Assembly: GCA_000504425.1 (NCBI GenBank)
Contig: KI632513.1
Coordinates: 3,224,606 to 3,288,605, forward strand
DNA from: Rhodopseudomonas palustris JSC-3b
GTDB lineage: Bacteria > Pseudomonadota > Alphaproteobacteria > Rhizobiales > Xanthobacteraceae
Length of the DNA stretch: 64,000 bases
Direction of reading: 5' to 3'
The position numbers and the translations under genes were made by a program. Within the stretch, counting starts at the first letter, position 1, and the number at the start of each line of letters is the position of its first letter. Below, in pieces: positions 46,466-55,143 of this stretch. The notes under the pieces are model-generated. The model had not been told where the DNA came from. It did no database searches and was given only the letters and a program-made list of their open reading frames with translations.

Positions 46466-46589
46466 GGGTCAGGCCTCAGGATCGGGCAAACGAATCGCGG
46501 CCAACCTAACGTCGAAATCCGCGCGGCACGAGAGGCAGCCCCGGCTGGCAGCCCTGCCGGCGCCCGGCCGTGGATAAGTCGGCACGATT

Positions 46590-47498
46590 TTAGGGCACAA
46601 AACGCACCACCACCCGCTGGCCGAGCGGCACCGAGGGGCCGGGTCCGTCAAACCCCACCACCACTTCCAGCACCCGGACGTCGACCCGGTCGCGCGGCTC
46701 ATAAGGGGTGGCGCGCCGCGGCCCAAAAGCCTGCCCGATCCGGATCAGCTTGCCGGTCAGCCGCCTGCCCGGGTCATTTTCAAAGCTGATTTCCACCGGC
46801 TGGCCGGTGCGCAGCCGCGGCAGAAACAGTTCTTCGATCTCGGCGCGCACGATGCGCGGCGTGCCCGGCGCAAACAGAAACATCGGCGTGACATTGAGGG
46901 TCGAGACGCCGTCGCCGGGCCGCACCATACGGCGCACCACCACGCCGTCGGCCGGCGCCCGCACGGTGCGCAGCTCCAGCTCATAGGCCGCCGACCGCAC
47001 CTGTGCCTCGGCGGTGACCACTTCGGCGCGGCGCACTTCCAGCTCAGCGGCCTGCAGATCATGCTCCGACACCGCCTGATCATAGCTCTTGGTGGACACC
47101 GCGCGGCCGGCGAGCGGCGCGATCCGGTCGCGCTCGCGGCGGGGGGCGGCGAGCCGGACCTCCTGCACCCCGACCGCGGCGCGGCGATCGGCGAGCTGGG
47201 CGCGGGCAATATCGAGCTGATGCGCGGCCGGCCGGTCGTCGAGCACCGCGAGCGGATCCTGCGCACGCACCACATGGCCTTCTTCCACCAGCACATCGCG
47301 GATCACGCCGTCGCGCGGCGCCGCGATCTGCACGAGGCCTCCCTCGACATCGATCATGCCGCGCCCGACCGGCACCAGCGACTGTTGCCCGGCGGTTGGT
47401 TCTGAGCCTGAGGCGTTGTTAGCAAACGCCAAAGGCAGCAAAGCGGCGGTGATCGCCGCCAGCGCCGCGCCGGCAATGAGGACAGGACGGGTGATCAT
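46590..47498 (-). CDS. HlyD-family periplasmic adaptor (DevB-like)
   Basis: The 302-residue adaptor has an N-terminal membrane anchor (VLIAGAALAAITAALLPLAF), a biotinyl-lipoyl half-motif IAAPRDGVIRDVLVEEGHVV, a helical hairpin (about 95-175) rich in Ala, Arg and Glu, the second half-motif VRAPADGVVVRRMVRPGDGV, and a beta-barrel domain. It resembles DevB of DevBCA exporters. Its ATG shares one base with the stop of the ATPase gene upstream (TAATG). An outer-membrane TolC partner would be encoded elsewhere. Confidence 0.9.
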   Translation of the reverse strand: MITRPVLIAGAALAAITAALLPLAFANNASGSEPTAGQQSLVPVGRGMIDVEGGLVQIAAPRDGVIRDVLVEEGHVVRAQDPLAVLDDRPAAHQLDIARAQLADRRAAVGVQEVRLAAPRRERDRIAPLAGRAVSTKSYDQAVSEHDLQAAELEVRRAEVVTAEAQVRSAAYELELRTVRAPADGVVVRRMVRPGDGVSTLNVTPMFLFAPGTPRIVRAEIEELFLPRLRTGQPVEISFENDPGRRLTGKLIRIGQAFGPRRATPYEPRDRVDVRVLEVVVGFDGPGPSVPLGQRVVVRFVP

Positions 47499-48256
47499 TA
47501 GTTCAGCTCCGGCACGACAAGGGGGTCGGGGTTGGTAACGGCGGTGTTGCGTTCATCGGAGGTCAGCACGCCGTCTTCGATCCGCACCACGCGATCAGCA
47601 TGGGTGATCAATCGTGGATCGTGGCTGACGCACAGCACGGTGGCGCCTTGGGCATGCGCGATCGCGTGCAGCAGCCGCGCGACATTGGCGCCGTTCTCTT
47701 TGTCGAGCGCGCTGGTCGGCTCGTCGGCGAACAGCAATTGCGGTTTCTTGGCGATGGCGCGCGCCACCGCGACGCGCTGCTTTTCGCCACCTGATAGCGC
47801 GAGCGGATAGAGCGCCGCCTTGTCGCGCAGTCCGACCGCGGCCAGCGCCTCTTCGGCGCGGGCGCGCGCGGCGCCGCTCGACAGGCCGGTATATTGCAGC
47901 GGCAACACCACCTGTTCGGCCGCGGTTAGCGCCGGAAACAGATTGAAGCCTTGAAACACGAAGCCGCAATGTTCGAGCCGGAACCGGTCGATTGCGTCGG
48001 GCGGTTGCTTCCACAAGTCACAGCCGAGCGCGTGCACCGTGCCGCCGTCAGGCCGCAGCAAGCCGCTCATCACCGCCAGCAAAGTACTTTTGCCGGAGCC
48101 GGACGGGCCAACGATCAAGGTCATCTCGCCGGGCTGCACCGCGAGATCGACGCCGCCGAGCACGCGCGTGGTGATACTGCCGCTGGTGAAGCTGCGGGTG
48201 ACGCCGCTGGCAAGCAATGACCCTGGCGCGGAAGGTGTCGCGGCGCGCTTGATCAT
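47498..48256 (-). CDS. ABC transporter ATP-binding protein (DevA-like)
   Basis: The 252-residue MacB/LolD-type ATPase has Walker A VGPSGSGKST, Q-loop FVFQGFNLFPALTAAEQVVL, signature ALSGGEKQRVAVARAI, Walker B LLFADEPTSALDKENG and the switch VLCVSHDPRL. The ATG at 48256 overlaps the permease stop (ATGA), so permease, ATPase and adaptor are translationally coupled. Confidence 0.93.
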   Translation of the reverse strand: MIKRAATPSAPGSLLASGVTRSFTSGSITTRVLGGVDLAVQPGEMTLIVGPSGSGKSTLLAVMSGLLRPDGGTVHALGCDLWKQPPDAIDRFRLEHCGFVFQGFNLFPALTAAEQVVLPLQYTGLSSGAARARAEEALAAVGLRDKAALYPLALSGGEKQRVAVARAIAKKPQLLFADEPTSALDKENGANVARLLHAIAHAQGATVLCVSHDPRLITHADRVVRIEDGVLTSDERNTAVTNPDPLVVPELN

Positions 48257-49452
48257 CGCAGCAACTCCGCAGGCTCCGTGCGTAGCAGCGGGCCGAGCGA
48301 CATCAAGCCCGACACGATACTGACCAGCATCGAGAACAGCGCGGTGCCGAGCACCGCCCACCAAGTCACCGCGACCGCGACGCCGGCGGAAATGGCGATA
48401 CCGACCACCAGCACCGTCGCCAGCGCGGTCACCGCAAAACCGGCGGCACCGATCCATGTTGCTTGTTCGAGCACCACCGCGCGTAGCGCCGGCAGCGGCA
48501 CGCCGAGTGCGCGTAGCGTGGCGTATTCGCGCAGCGACGACAACACCGCGGCGCGTAGCGTCTGACTGGTAATCGCGACGCCGACCAGCAGGCCGAGCAC
48601 GGTCGAGAACAGAAAGCCGATACCCGTACCGGATTCCAGCAGCCAATAGAGCTGAGACATTGAGGCCAGCTCATCGGGCGTCATCACCCGGAACAGACTG
48701 CCGCCGATCTCGCTTAGCTCTTGGCGCACGGCAGCGACGTCCTGGCCCGGCGCTAAACCGGCGAGCACGTAATGCGGCGTATCGCGGCTGGCCCCGCCGC
48801 GGATCTCGCGATAGGTCGCCTCCGAGACGAACACCATGGCGCCGCCGATCGCCCGAAAGCCGGTGGTGACGCCGGCGACCTGGACGCGCCGACCATCGAT
48901 CTCGGCGCCGTCGCGCACATACTGCACGCCGAGCTTGTTGAGATCGGCTTGATCGACCAGCACGGTGCCGGCCGGCTGCAACGCCTCGCGCAGCTTATCT
49001 GGCAGCGAACGCGGGAACGCCAGGCTGCCGGGGCTGACATCGAGCGCCACCAGGGTGATCGCCACCCGGGCGCCCTGCGGTCCGCGCCAATCGGCGAAGG
49101 CCAGCGCCAGCCGTTCGGTGCGCTGCACCGCCGGATGGGCACGGGCTCGGTTTTCGGCCCGCGGCGACAGCTCGCGCGCGAGGTCAAACGACGCGACCGT
49201 CGGCTCGACCAGCCACAAATCGGCGGCGGCGTTTTCGACCACCGTGGTGGTGGTGCGGAACATGCCGAGCAGCAGCGCGATCTGCACCAGCACCAGCAGG
49301 CCGGAGAATGCCACTGCCAAGAGCGCTGCGAGATAGCGCCGCCATTCGTACAGCAAGGTGCGCCGGGCCAACGACACGCGGCCGGTGTCGGCGCGCTCTT
49401 TGACGTTGTGATCAGCGGCGGGAGGGGAGGTGAGAGGGCGCAAGCGGACCAC
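48253..49452 (-). CDS. ABC transporter permease (FtsX/DevC-like)
   Basis: The 399-residue permease has four membrane helices: one near the N-terminus (about 44-66, LLAVAFSGLLVLVQIALLLG) and three in the C-terminal third (about 272-390). A large periplasmic domain lies between, as in FtsX/MacB-type mechanotransmission exporters. LSSLREYATLRALGVPLPAL is the typical cytoplasmic coupling segment. It is first in the operon and divergent from a tetR gene, with 105 nt between. Confidence 0.9.
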   Translation of the reverse strand: MVRLRPLTSPPAADHNVKERADTGRVSLARRTLLYEWRRYLAALLAVAFSGLLVLVQIALLLGMFRTTTTVVENAAADLWLVEPTVASFDLARELSPRAENRARAHPAVQRTERLALAFADWRGPQGARVAITLVALDVSPGSLAFPRSLPDKLREALQPAGTVLVDQADLNKLGVQYVRDGAEIDGRRVQVAGVTTGFRAIGGAMVFVSEATYREIRGGASRDTPHYVLAGLAPGQDVAAVRQELSEIGGSLFRVMTPDELASMSQLYWLLESGTGIGFLFSTVLGLLVGVAITSQTLRAAVLSSLREYATLRALGVPLPALRAVVLEQATWIGAAGFAVTALATVLVVGIAISAGVAVAVTWWAVLGTALFSMLVSIVSGLMSLGPLLRTEPAELLR

Positions 49453-49467
49453 CTGAATTAAATAACC

Positions 49468-49479
49468 GAACGATCGCTC
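49468..49479. promoter_or_regulatory. Candidate TetR operator between exporter and regulator
   Basis: GAACGATCGCTC is a 12-bp palindrome with one mismatched pair, centred on CGATCG. It lies in the AT-richer part of the divergent region, 16 bp before the permease start. TetR-family regulators commonly bind such short palindromes in the region they share with the exporter they control. Confidence 0.4.
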
Positions 49480-49557
49480 TTATATATCCGGAGAGATTTT
49501 CGAGTAAAGTGGCCGCTGCACCGCGCTTTCAGATTTTGGAACCAGCCTGCCGACGTG

Positions 49558-50256
49558 ATGAACCGACCAAAAACCGATAAGAAATCAGAGACTTCCACCC
49601 GAACGCCGGGGGGCTCCCCGGCGCGCCGCCGCCCGGGACGGCCGGTTGACCCGGCCGCACGGGAGCGGCGGATCGCGGCGATCCTGGCCGCGGCCCGGCG
49701 CTGTTTTGCCCGTGATGGATTTTGGAAGGCCTCGATCGGCGACATCTGCCGCGAGGCGGAGATCAGCCCCGGCAATCTGTACCAATATTTCGACAGCAAG
49801 GACGACATGGTGCTGGCGATGGCCGAGGCCGAGCGGCAGTCGATCCTGGAGCTGCTGCGCGGCTGGCTCGATACCGATGATCTCGCCGCCACCGTCGACA
49901 ACTATTCCGCTCTGGTGTTCCAGGCTCCCGGCCCGGAGCAGCGCGCCGAAGCGCGGCTCGCGGTCGAAGTGCTGGCCGAGGCCAGCCGCAATCCGCGCAT
50001 TGCCGAAGCGTTCTGCCGCGTCGATGACGATCTGCGTCAGGCGATCGCCGACGCGATCCGCCGCGCCCAGGCCAACGGCACCGTTGACCCGGCACTGCCG
50101 CCCGAGCCGGCGGCAACGGCGATGCTGGCGATCTATGACGGGCTGATCGGCCGGCTGGTGATCGAGCCGGCCGAGGGCTGCGACGCGCTACTCGCCGCGG
50201 CGCGCTGCGCGGCACATGCGCTGCTGCGCCGGCCACCGACCGCGGGCTCAACCTGA
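49558..50256 (+). CDS. TetR-family transcriptional regulator
   Basis: The 232-residue regulator has a basic N-terminus and a TetR HTH: ARERRIAAILAAARRCFARD, FWKASIGDICREAEISPGNL and YQYFDSKDDMVLAMAEAER. The C-terminal ligand domain is of the BetI-like TetR_C_6 kind (AEARLAVEVLAEASRNPRIA). It probably represses the divergent DevBCA-like exporter. The start may be GTG 49555 or ATG 49558. Confidence 0.92.
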   Translation: MNRPKTDKKSETSTRTPGGSPARRRPGRPVDPAARERRIAAILAAARRCFARDGFWKASIGDICREAEISPGNLYQYFDSKDDMVLAMAEAERQSILELLRGWLDTDDLAATVDNYSALVFQAPGPEQRAEARLAVEVLAEASRNPRIAEAFCRVDDDLRQAIADAIRRAQANGTVDPALPPEPAATAMLAIYDGLIGRLVIEPAEGCDALLAAARCAAHALLRRPPTAGST

Positions 50257-50280
50257 CGGTCGATTAGTTCGGCGTTGAAC

Positions 50281-50366
50281 GTAGCCCGGACGGAGCGTAG
50301 CGCAATCCGGGGCCGTACGATCCGCAAGGTAAGAACCTGGATTTCGCTGCGCTTCATCCAGGCTAC
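50281..50366. repeat. Inverted-repeat element (GTAGCC...GGCTAC)
   Basis: The arms GTAGCCCGGACGGAGCGTAG-CGCAATCCGG and the complementary CCTGGATTTCGCTGCGCTTC-ATCCAGGCTAC (50336-50366) form an imperfect ~30-bp inverted repeat with a 25-nt centre. It lies between the convergent tetR and ABC-F genes. The type is widespread between genes of Proteobacteria (recall). Confidence 0.75.
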
Positions 50367-50377
50367 CAGACCACTTG

Positions 50378-52000
50378 TTAGTTCAACAATCCCGGCGCCT
50401 CATGGCCGGTGCGCGACACATATTCGGTGTAGCCGCCGCCATAGGCGTGCACGCCCTCCGGCGTCAGTTCGAGCACGCGGTTCGATAGTTCAGCCAGGAA
50501 GTGGCGGTCATGCGACACGAACAGCATGGCGCCTTCAAACTGCGCCAGCGCGGTGATCAGCATTTCCTTGGTCGCCATGTCGAGATGGTTGGTCGGCTCG
50601 TCCAGCACCAGGAAGTTCGGCGGATCGTACAGCATCTTGGCCATCACCAGCCGCGCCTTCTCGCCGCCTGACAGCACCCGGCACCGCTTCTCGACGTCGT
50701 CGCCGGAGAAACCGAAGCAGCCCGCGAGCGCGCGCAGCGAACCCTGGCCGGCTTGCGGAAACCACTCTTCCAGCGACTCGAACACGGTGAGTTCGCCGTC
50801 GATCAGATCCATGGCGTGCTGCGCGAAGTAACCCATCTTGACGCTGGCGCCGATCGTCACCGTACCCTGATCCGGCTCGGTAGCACCCGCGACCAGCTTG
50901 AGCAGCGTCGATTTGCCGGCGCCGTTGACGCCCATCACGCACCAGCGCTCGCGACGGCGCACCTGAAAATCGAGGCCGTCATAGATGCAGCGGCTGCCAT
51001 ATTGCTTATGGATGCCGGCCAGCGTCACCACGTCCTCACCGCAGCGCGGCGCCGGCGGGAAATCGAACGCGATCACCTGGCGGCGGCGCGGCGGCTCGAC
51101 CTTCTCGATCTTCTCCAGCTTCTTGACACGGCTCTGCACCTGGGCCGCGTGCGAGGCGCGCGCCTTGAAGCGCTCGATGAAGCTGATTTCCTTGGCCAGC
51201 ATCGCCTGCTGGCGCTCGAACTGCGCCTGCTGCTGCTTGTCGGCGAGCGCGCGCTGCTGAGCATAGAACTCGTAGTCGCCGGAATAGGAGGTGAGCGTGC
51301 CGCCGTCGATCTCGATGATCTTGGTGACGATGCGGTTCATGAACTCGCGGTCATGCGAGGTCATCAGCAGCGCGCCGTCATAACCCTTCAAAAATTGTTC
51401 GAGCCAGATCAGGCTTTCGATGTCGAGGTGGTTCGACGGTTCGTCGAGCAGCATCACGTCGGGCCGCATCAACAGGATGCGAGCCAGCGCGACGCGCATC
51501 TTCCAGCCGCCCGACAATTTGCCGACGTCGCCGTCCATCATCTCCTGGCTAAAACTGAGGCCGGCCAGCACCTCGCGGGCGCGGCCTTCGAGCGCGTAGC
51601 CGTCCAACTCCTCAAAGCGGTGCTGCACCTCGCCATAGCGCTCGATGATCTGGTCCATCTCGTCGGCGCGGTCGGGATCGGCCATCGCCTGTTCGAGCTC
51701 GCGCAGCTCGGCGGCGACCTCGCTGACCGGGCCGGCGCCATTCATCACCTCGGCGACCGCGCTGCGGCCGGACATCTCGCCGACATCCTGGTTGAAATAG
51801 CCGATCGAAATGCCGCGATCGATCGAGACCTGGCCCTCGTCGGGCTGCTCGCCGCCGGTGATCAGCCGGAACAAAGTGGTCTTGCCGGCGCCGTTCGGGC
51901 CGACCAGCCCGATCTTTTCGCCGCGCAGCAGCACGGCGGAGGCCTCAATGAACAGAATCTGATGGCCGTTCTGCTTGGAGATGTTGTCGAGACGGATCAT
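50378..52000 (-). CDS. ABC-F family ATPase
   Basis: The 540-residue soluble protein has two ABC domains. Walker A motifs are GPNGAGKTT and GVNGAGKST, signatures are LSGGWKMRVALARIL and LSGGEKARLVMAKML, and Walker B motifs are VMLLDEPSNHLDIESL and FLVLDEPTNHLDMATK. A ~80-residue charged P-site linker (FERQQAMLAKEISFIERFKA) separates them. No membrane segments are present. ABC-F proteins act on ribosomes, in translation quality control or antibiotic protection; this one looks like the housekeeping YbiT/YheS group. The exact paralogue is uncertain. Confidence 0.92.
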   Translation of the reverse strand: MIRLDNISKQNGHQILFIEASAVLLRGEKIGLVGPNGAGKTTLFRLITGGEQPDEGQVSIDRGISIGYFNQDVGEMSGRSAVAEVMNGAGPVSEVAAELRELEQAMADPDRADEMDQIIERYGEVQHRFEELDGYALEGRAREVLAGLSFSQEMMDGDVGKLSGGWKMRVALARILLMRPDVMLLDEPSNHLDIESLIWLEQFLKGYDGALLMTSHDREFMNRIVTKIIEIDGGTLTSYSGDYEFYAQQRALADKQQQAQFERQQAMLAKEISFIERFKARASHAAQVQSRVKKLEKIEKVEPPRRRQVIAFDFPPAPRCGEDVVTLAGIHKQYGSRCIYDGLDFQVRRRERWCVMGVNGAGKSTLLKLVAGATEPDQGTVTIGASVKMGYFAQHAMDLIDGELTVFESLEEWFPQAGQGSLRALAGCFGFSGDDVEKRCRVLSGGEKARLVMAKMLYDPPNFLVLDEPTNHLDMATKEMLITALAQFEGAMLFVSHDRHFLAELSNRVLELTPEGVHAYGGGYTEYVSRTGHEAPGLLN

Positions 52001-52103
52001 GGCACCGGCGAGGAATTAAAGAAGGAAGGCGCGGCCTTAGCCGGTTTGCCGGTGGCAGGGAAGGGGCGGACGCGCAATCCGCCCCGGTGAGCGGGCAAAA
52101 AGC

Positions 52104-52493
52104 TCAACCGCTGATCACATCGCCTTCGCAGAACAGCCAGCGGCCCTTGCGCATCCGGAACCTGGAGCGCTCGTGGTGGCGCGCCTCCGGGTTGGGCCCG
52201 CGCCGAAAGCGCGCGATGAATTCCACCGTGCCCTCTTTGCCATTGTCGGAGGCGGCCAAAACCTGCAGCCCGGTGAACAGGCTGGAGCTCATCCAGTCGC
52301 AATTGGCGGCGTGGGAGAATTCGTCGCGGTATTTCGGGTCGGTGGTGTCCCAGACATAGTCGAAATTGCTGGTGGCAAACGCGGTGTAGCGCGAGCGCAT
52401 CAGCGCTTCCGGTGAGGAAGCGGCCACGCGGCCCGCGAGCAACGGCTCGCAGCATTGCTCATAGGGTTTTCCGGAGCAGCAGGGGCATTCCAT
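52104..52493 (-). CDS. YchJ family (UPF0225) protein with SEC-C zinc motif
   Basis: The 129-residue protein has the SEC-C motif CPCCSGKPYEQCC at the N-terminus, then LLAGRVAASSPEALMRSRYT and AFATSNFDYVWDTTDP of YchJ. The C-terminus RFRRGPNPEARHHERSRFRM ends an NTF2-like fold. The motif binds zinc; the function is unknown. The ATG at 52493 directly precedes the cysteine motif. Confidence 0.92.
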   Translation of the reverse strand: MECPCCSGKPYEQCCEPLLAGRVAASSPEALMRSRYTAFATSNFDYVWDTTDPKYRDEFSHAANCDWMSSSLFTGLQVLAASDNGKEGTVEFIARFRRGPNPEARHHERSRFRMRKGRWLFCEGDVISG

Positions 52494-52546
52494 CGCCTCA
52501 CACCTCGCCTCGTCTGCAGATGCGGCGCAAAACCGCATTGTTTCCC

Positions 52547-52577
52547 TACAGCTTCGGTTCTGCGAACCAAAGCTGTA
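52547..52577. repeat. Hairpin of an intergenic repeat element
   Basis: TACAGCTTCGGTTC-TGC-GAACCAAAGCTGTA is a 31-nt inverted repeat with one mismatch. It directly precedes the dispersed element at 52590, and the two probably form one composite repeat. It lies between the divergent ychJ and yjbQ genes. Confidence 0.65.
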
Positions 52578-52589
52578 GTCTGTTGTTTT

Positions 52590-52640
52590 GACGCGTTTTC
52601 TTGACGCGAACCGGCATCCACTTCGCTCGAAAACGCTTTA
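52590..52640 (+). repeat. Dispersed ~51-bp repeat, copy 2 (partner at 133-183)
   Basis: The 51-bp element starts GACGCGTTTTCTTGACGCG and ends CGCTCGAAAACGCTTTA. It matches 133-183 in inverse orientation at 46 of 51 positions. Confidence 0.7.
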
Positions 52641-52782
52641 ACCTCCGCAGCCGACCACGTCACGCTGATCAATGGTCGAGCGCGACACTCTTTCCGGCGC
52701 TTGCCGGATAGAACTGGTTTCCGCTGCGGGCTATACCTCGCGCACGCGACCACCCAGCACGCCCCAGCCGCCGAGTCTGCTC

Positions 52783-53211
52783 ATGAAAATCCTGCGCCAT
52801 CGCCTTGAGCTTGCCACCACCGCGCCGATCCAGATCATCGACGTCACCGCGCAGGTGCGCGACTGGCTGGCCTCGACCGGCGTCAAGGACGGGCTGTTGA
52901 CGCTGATCTCGCTGCACACCACCGCGCGCATCAATGTCAATGAGCGCGAGACCCAGCTCGAACGCGACATCATCACCTTCTTGAAGCGTTTCGTGCCGCG
53001 CGACGGCGACTATTTGCACAATCTTGAGCCGATCGACGGCCGCGACAACGCCCATTCGCATCTGATCGGGCTGTTGATGAACTCCTCGGAGGCCATTCCG
53101 GTCGCGGACGGCAAGCTGGTGCTGGGCGAATGGCAATCGATCTTCTTCATCGAACTCGATGGACCGCGCCCGAAGCGCGGCATTGAACTGCAGCTTTTGG
53201 GAAACGACTGA
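52783..53211 (+). CDS. YjbQ family (UPF0047) protein
   Basis: The 142-residue protein has the family motifs [40 protein letters not shown] (conserved histidines likely bind metal) and [20 protein letters not shown]. Members show weak thiamine-phosphate-synthase activity in some studies, but the true role is unsettled. The ATG at 52783 starts the conserved region. It ends only 4 nt before the RuBisCO-like gene, so the two form an operon. Confidence 0.92.
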   Translation: MKILRHRLELATTAPIQIIDVTAQVRDWLASTGVKDGLLTLISLHTTARINVNERETQLERDIITFLKRFVPRDGDYLHNLEPIDGRDNAHSHLIGLLMNSSEAIPVADGKLVLGEWQSIFFIELDGPRPKRGIELQLLGND

Positions 53212-53215
53212 CGTC

Positions 53216-54511
53216 ATGACACCGGACGATATCGACGGCTTTTACGCCAAACGCGCCGATCTCAATCTTGAGGACTATATCGAGCTCGATTTCGAGTTCG
53301 AATGCGTCGGCGATCCGCGCGAGGCGGCGGCGCATCTGTGCAGCGAGCAATCCACCGCGCAGTGGCACCGCGTCGGCATCGACGAAGATTTTAGGCCGCG
53401 CTTTGCCGCCAAGGTGCTGGAATTGTCGGCCGAGCCGCGTTCCGGTTTCAGCACCGCGGTGGAATGTGCGGTGCGCGGCCAGGTCCATGCCTGCCGGGCG
53501 ACCATCGCCCATCCCCATGGCAATTTCGGCCCGCGCTTTCCCAATCTGTTGTCGGCGGTGTGCGGCGAGGGCGTGTTCTTCGCGCCGGGCATCCCGTTGA
53601 TCCGGCTGCAGGATATCCGTTTCCCGGACAGTTTTCTGGCGGCGTTCCCCGGCCCGCAATTTGGCATCGCCGGGCTGCGCGAGCGCCTGCAAGCATTCGA
53701 TCGCCCGATCTTCTTCGGCGTCATCAAGCCCAATATCGGCCTGCCGGCCGCACCGTTTGCCGAGCTCGGCTATCAGAGCTGGCTGGGCGGTCTCGACATC
53801 GCCAAGGACGACGAGATGCTCGCCGATATTCCCTGGTGCCCGCTTGAGGAGCGCGCCGCCGCGCTTGGCGAGGCTCGGCGCCGCGCCGAGCAGGAAACCG
53901 GCGTGCCGAAAATCTACCTCGCCAATATCACCGACGAGGTCGATCGCCTGGTCGAGCTGCATGACATGGCGGTCGCCAAGGGCGCCAACGCGCTGATGAT
54001 CAACACCATGCCGGTCGGCCTGTCGGGCGTGCGCATGCTGCGCAAGCACGCGACCGTGCCGCTGATCGCGCATTTCCCGTTCATCGCCTCGTTCAGCCGG
54101 CTTGCCGGCTATGGCATCCACTCGCGGGTGATTACCCGCTTGCAGCGGATGGCCGGCTACGACGTGGTGATCATGCCCGGCTTCGGCCCGCGCATGATGA
54201 CCCCGGAGCAGGAGGTGCTCGACTGCGTGCGCGCTTGCCTGGAGCCGATGGGGCCGATCAAGCCGTGCCTGCCGGTGCCGGGCGGCAGCGACAACGCGCT
54301 GACGCTGGAAGGAGTGTATCGCAAGGTCGGCAGCGCCGATTTCGGCTTCGTGCCGGGCCGCGGCGTGTTCAGCCATCCGATGGGACCGGCTGGCGGCGCG
54401 GCCAGCATCCGTCAGGCCTGGGACGCGATTGCCAAGGGCATTCCGGTCGCCGACTACGCCAACGACCATCCGGAGCTGCGCGCGGCGTTCGAGGCGTTTG
54501 GCAAGCGCTGA
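53216..54511 (+). CDS. RuBisCO-like protein (form IV, non-carboxylating)
   Basis: The 431-residue protein has the RuBisCO large-subunit fold. The carbamate/metal triad is kept in [12 protein letters not shown] (Lys, Asp, Glu equivalent to spinach K201, D203, E204). [12 protein letters not shown] keeps the first active-site Lys (K175) but has Asn for K177. H294 appears conserved in [12 protein letters not shown], but R295 is Phe. The loop 6 region [15 protein letters not shown] lacks the catalytic Lys 334. It should therefore not fix CO2 but may enolise or isomerise a sugar-phosphate-like substrate. From memory it fits the lineage called RLP2 or deep-YkrW in R. palustris. It is co-transcribed with yjbQ; no methionine-salvage genes adjoin it. 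Confidence 0.9.
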   Translation: MTPDDIDGFYAKRADLNLEDYIELDFEFECVGDPREAAAHLCSEQSTAQWHRVGIDEDFRPRFAAKVLELSAEPRSGFSTAVECAVRGQVHACRATIAHPHGNFGPRFPNLLSAVCGEGVFFAPGIPLIRLQDIRFPDSFLAAFPGPQFGIAGLRERLQAFDRPIFFGVIKPNIGLPAAPFAELGYQSWLGGLDIAKDDEMLADIPWCPLEERAAALGEARRRAEQETGVPKIYLANITDEVDRLVELHDMAVAKGANALMINTMPVGLSGVRMLRKHATVPLIAHFPFIASFSRLAGYGIHSRVITRLQRMAGYDVVIMPGFGPRMMTPEQEVLDCVRACLEPMGPIKPCLPVPGGSDNALTLEGVYRKVGSADFGFVPGRGVFSHPMGPAGGAASIRQAWDAIAKGIPVADYANDHPELRAAFEAFGKR

Positions 54512-54568
54512 TCGGCAAAAGTGTCGGTGATGTATCCGAACAGGTGTCGACGATGTCTCCGGGCTGAA

Positions 54569-54649
54569 CACTCGTCCCGGCCATCCACGTCTTTGATCTT
54601 GCAGCGTTTTCAAGGCGTGGATACCCGCGCCGAGCGCGGGCATGACGGG
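54569..54649. repeat. Dispersed double-hairpin repeat, copy 4 (5' end missing)
   Basis: It begins inside the first hairpin (CTCGTCCCGGCCATCCACGT), then keeps the linker CTTTGATCTTGCAGCGTTTT and the second hairpin CCCGCGCCGAGCGCGGGCAT before GACGGG. It lies between the convergent RuBisCO-like and trxA genes. Confidence 0.8.
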
Positions 54650-54682
54650 TCATCGGCAGGGATGGCGGCCTCTGCCAACGCA

Positions 54683-54707
54683 AACGGCCGGCGCGGGGCC
54701 GGCCGTT
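54683..54707 (-). terminator. Terminator-like hairpin after trxA
   Basis: The perfect 10-bp stem AACGGCCGGC / GCCGGCCGTT with a 5-nt loop lies 23 nt past the trxA stop. On the minus strand it is followed by TTGCGTTGG, a weak U-tract. Confidence 0.6.
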
Positions 54708-54729
54708 CAAATTCAGATGGCAGTGCCGC

Positions 54730-55050
54730 TCAGATCGCGGAGCTGATCCACTGCTGCAGCTTGGCCTTCGGCGCAGCGCCGACCTGGCGCGAGGCCATTT
54801 CGCCGCCCTTGAAGATCATCAGCGTCGGGATCGACATCACGCCATACTTCGAGGCGGTCTTCGGGCTCTCATCGACGTTGAGCTTGACGATCTTGACCTG
54901 GTCGCCGAGCGCGCTGGCGATTTCGTCGAGCGCCGGGGCGATCATCCGGCACGGGCCGCACCACTCGGCCCAGAAATCCACCACGACCGGCCCCGCCGCT
55001 TGCAGCACTTCGGAGTCGAAATCGTTGTCTGAAACCTTGCCAACGGCCAT
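54730..55050 (-). CDS. trxA: Thioredoxin 1
   Basis: This 106-residue classical thioredoxin has the active site [20 protein letters not shown], the cis-proline in [20 protein letters not shown] and the usual C-terminal helix. The start at 55050 ([11 protein letters not shown]) gives the normal family length. It lies 93 nt downstream of addA on the same strand. Confidence 0.97.
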   Translation of the reverse strand: MAVGKVSDNDFDSEVLQAAGPVVVDFWAEWCGPCRMIAPALDEIASALGDQVKIVKLNVDESPKTASKYGVMSIPTLMIFKGGEMASRQVGAAPKAKLQQWISSAI

Positions 55051-55143
55051 GGGAAACCTCGTATCGGTGATTGAACGGCGCTGCGGGAATCGCGCAGAAG
55101 GGACGCTGAACCTATGAACGGCGGGGGGCCGGGTCAAGGACGC

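Noticed and set aside
53216-54511. Functional RuBisCO (CO2 fixation)
   Set aside because: Several essential residues (K177, R295 and loop-6 K334 equivalents) are replaced, so a form IV non-carboxylating protein fits better.
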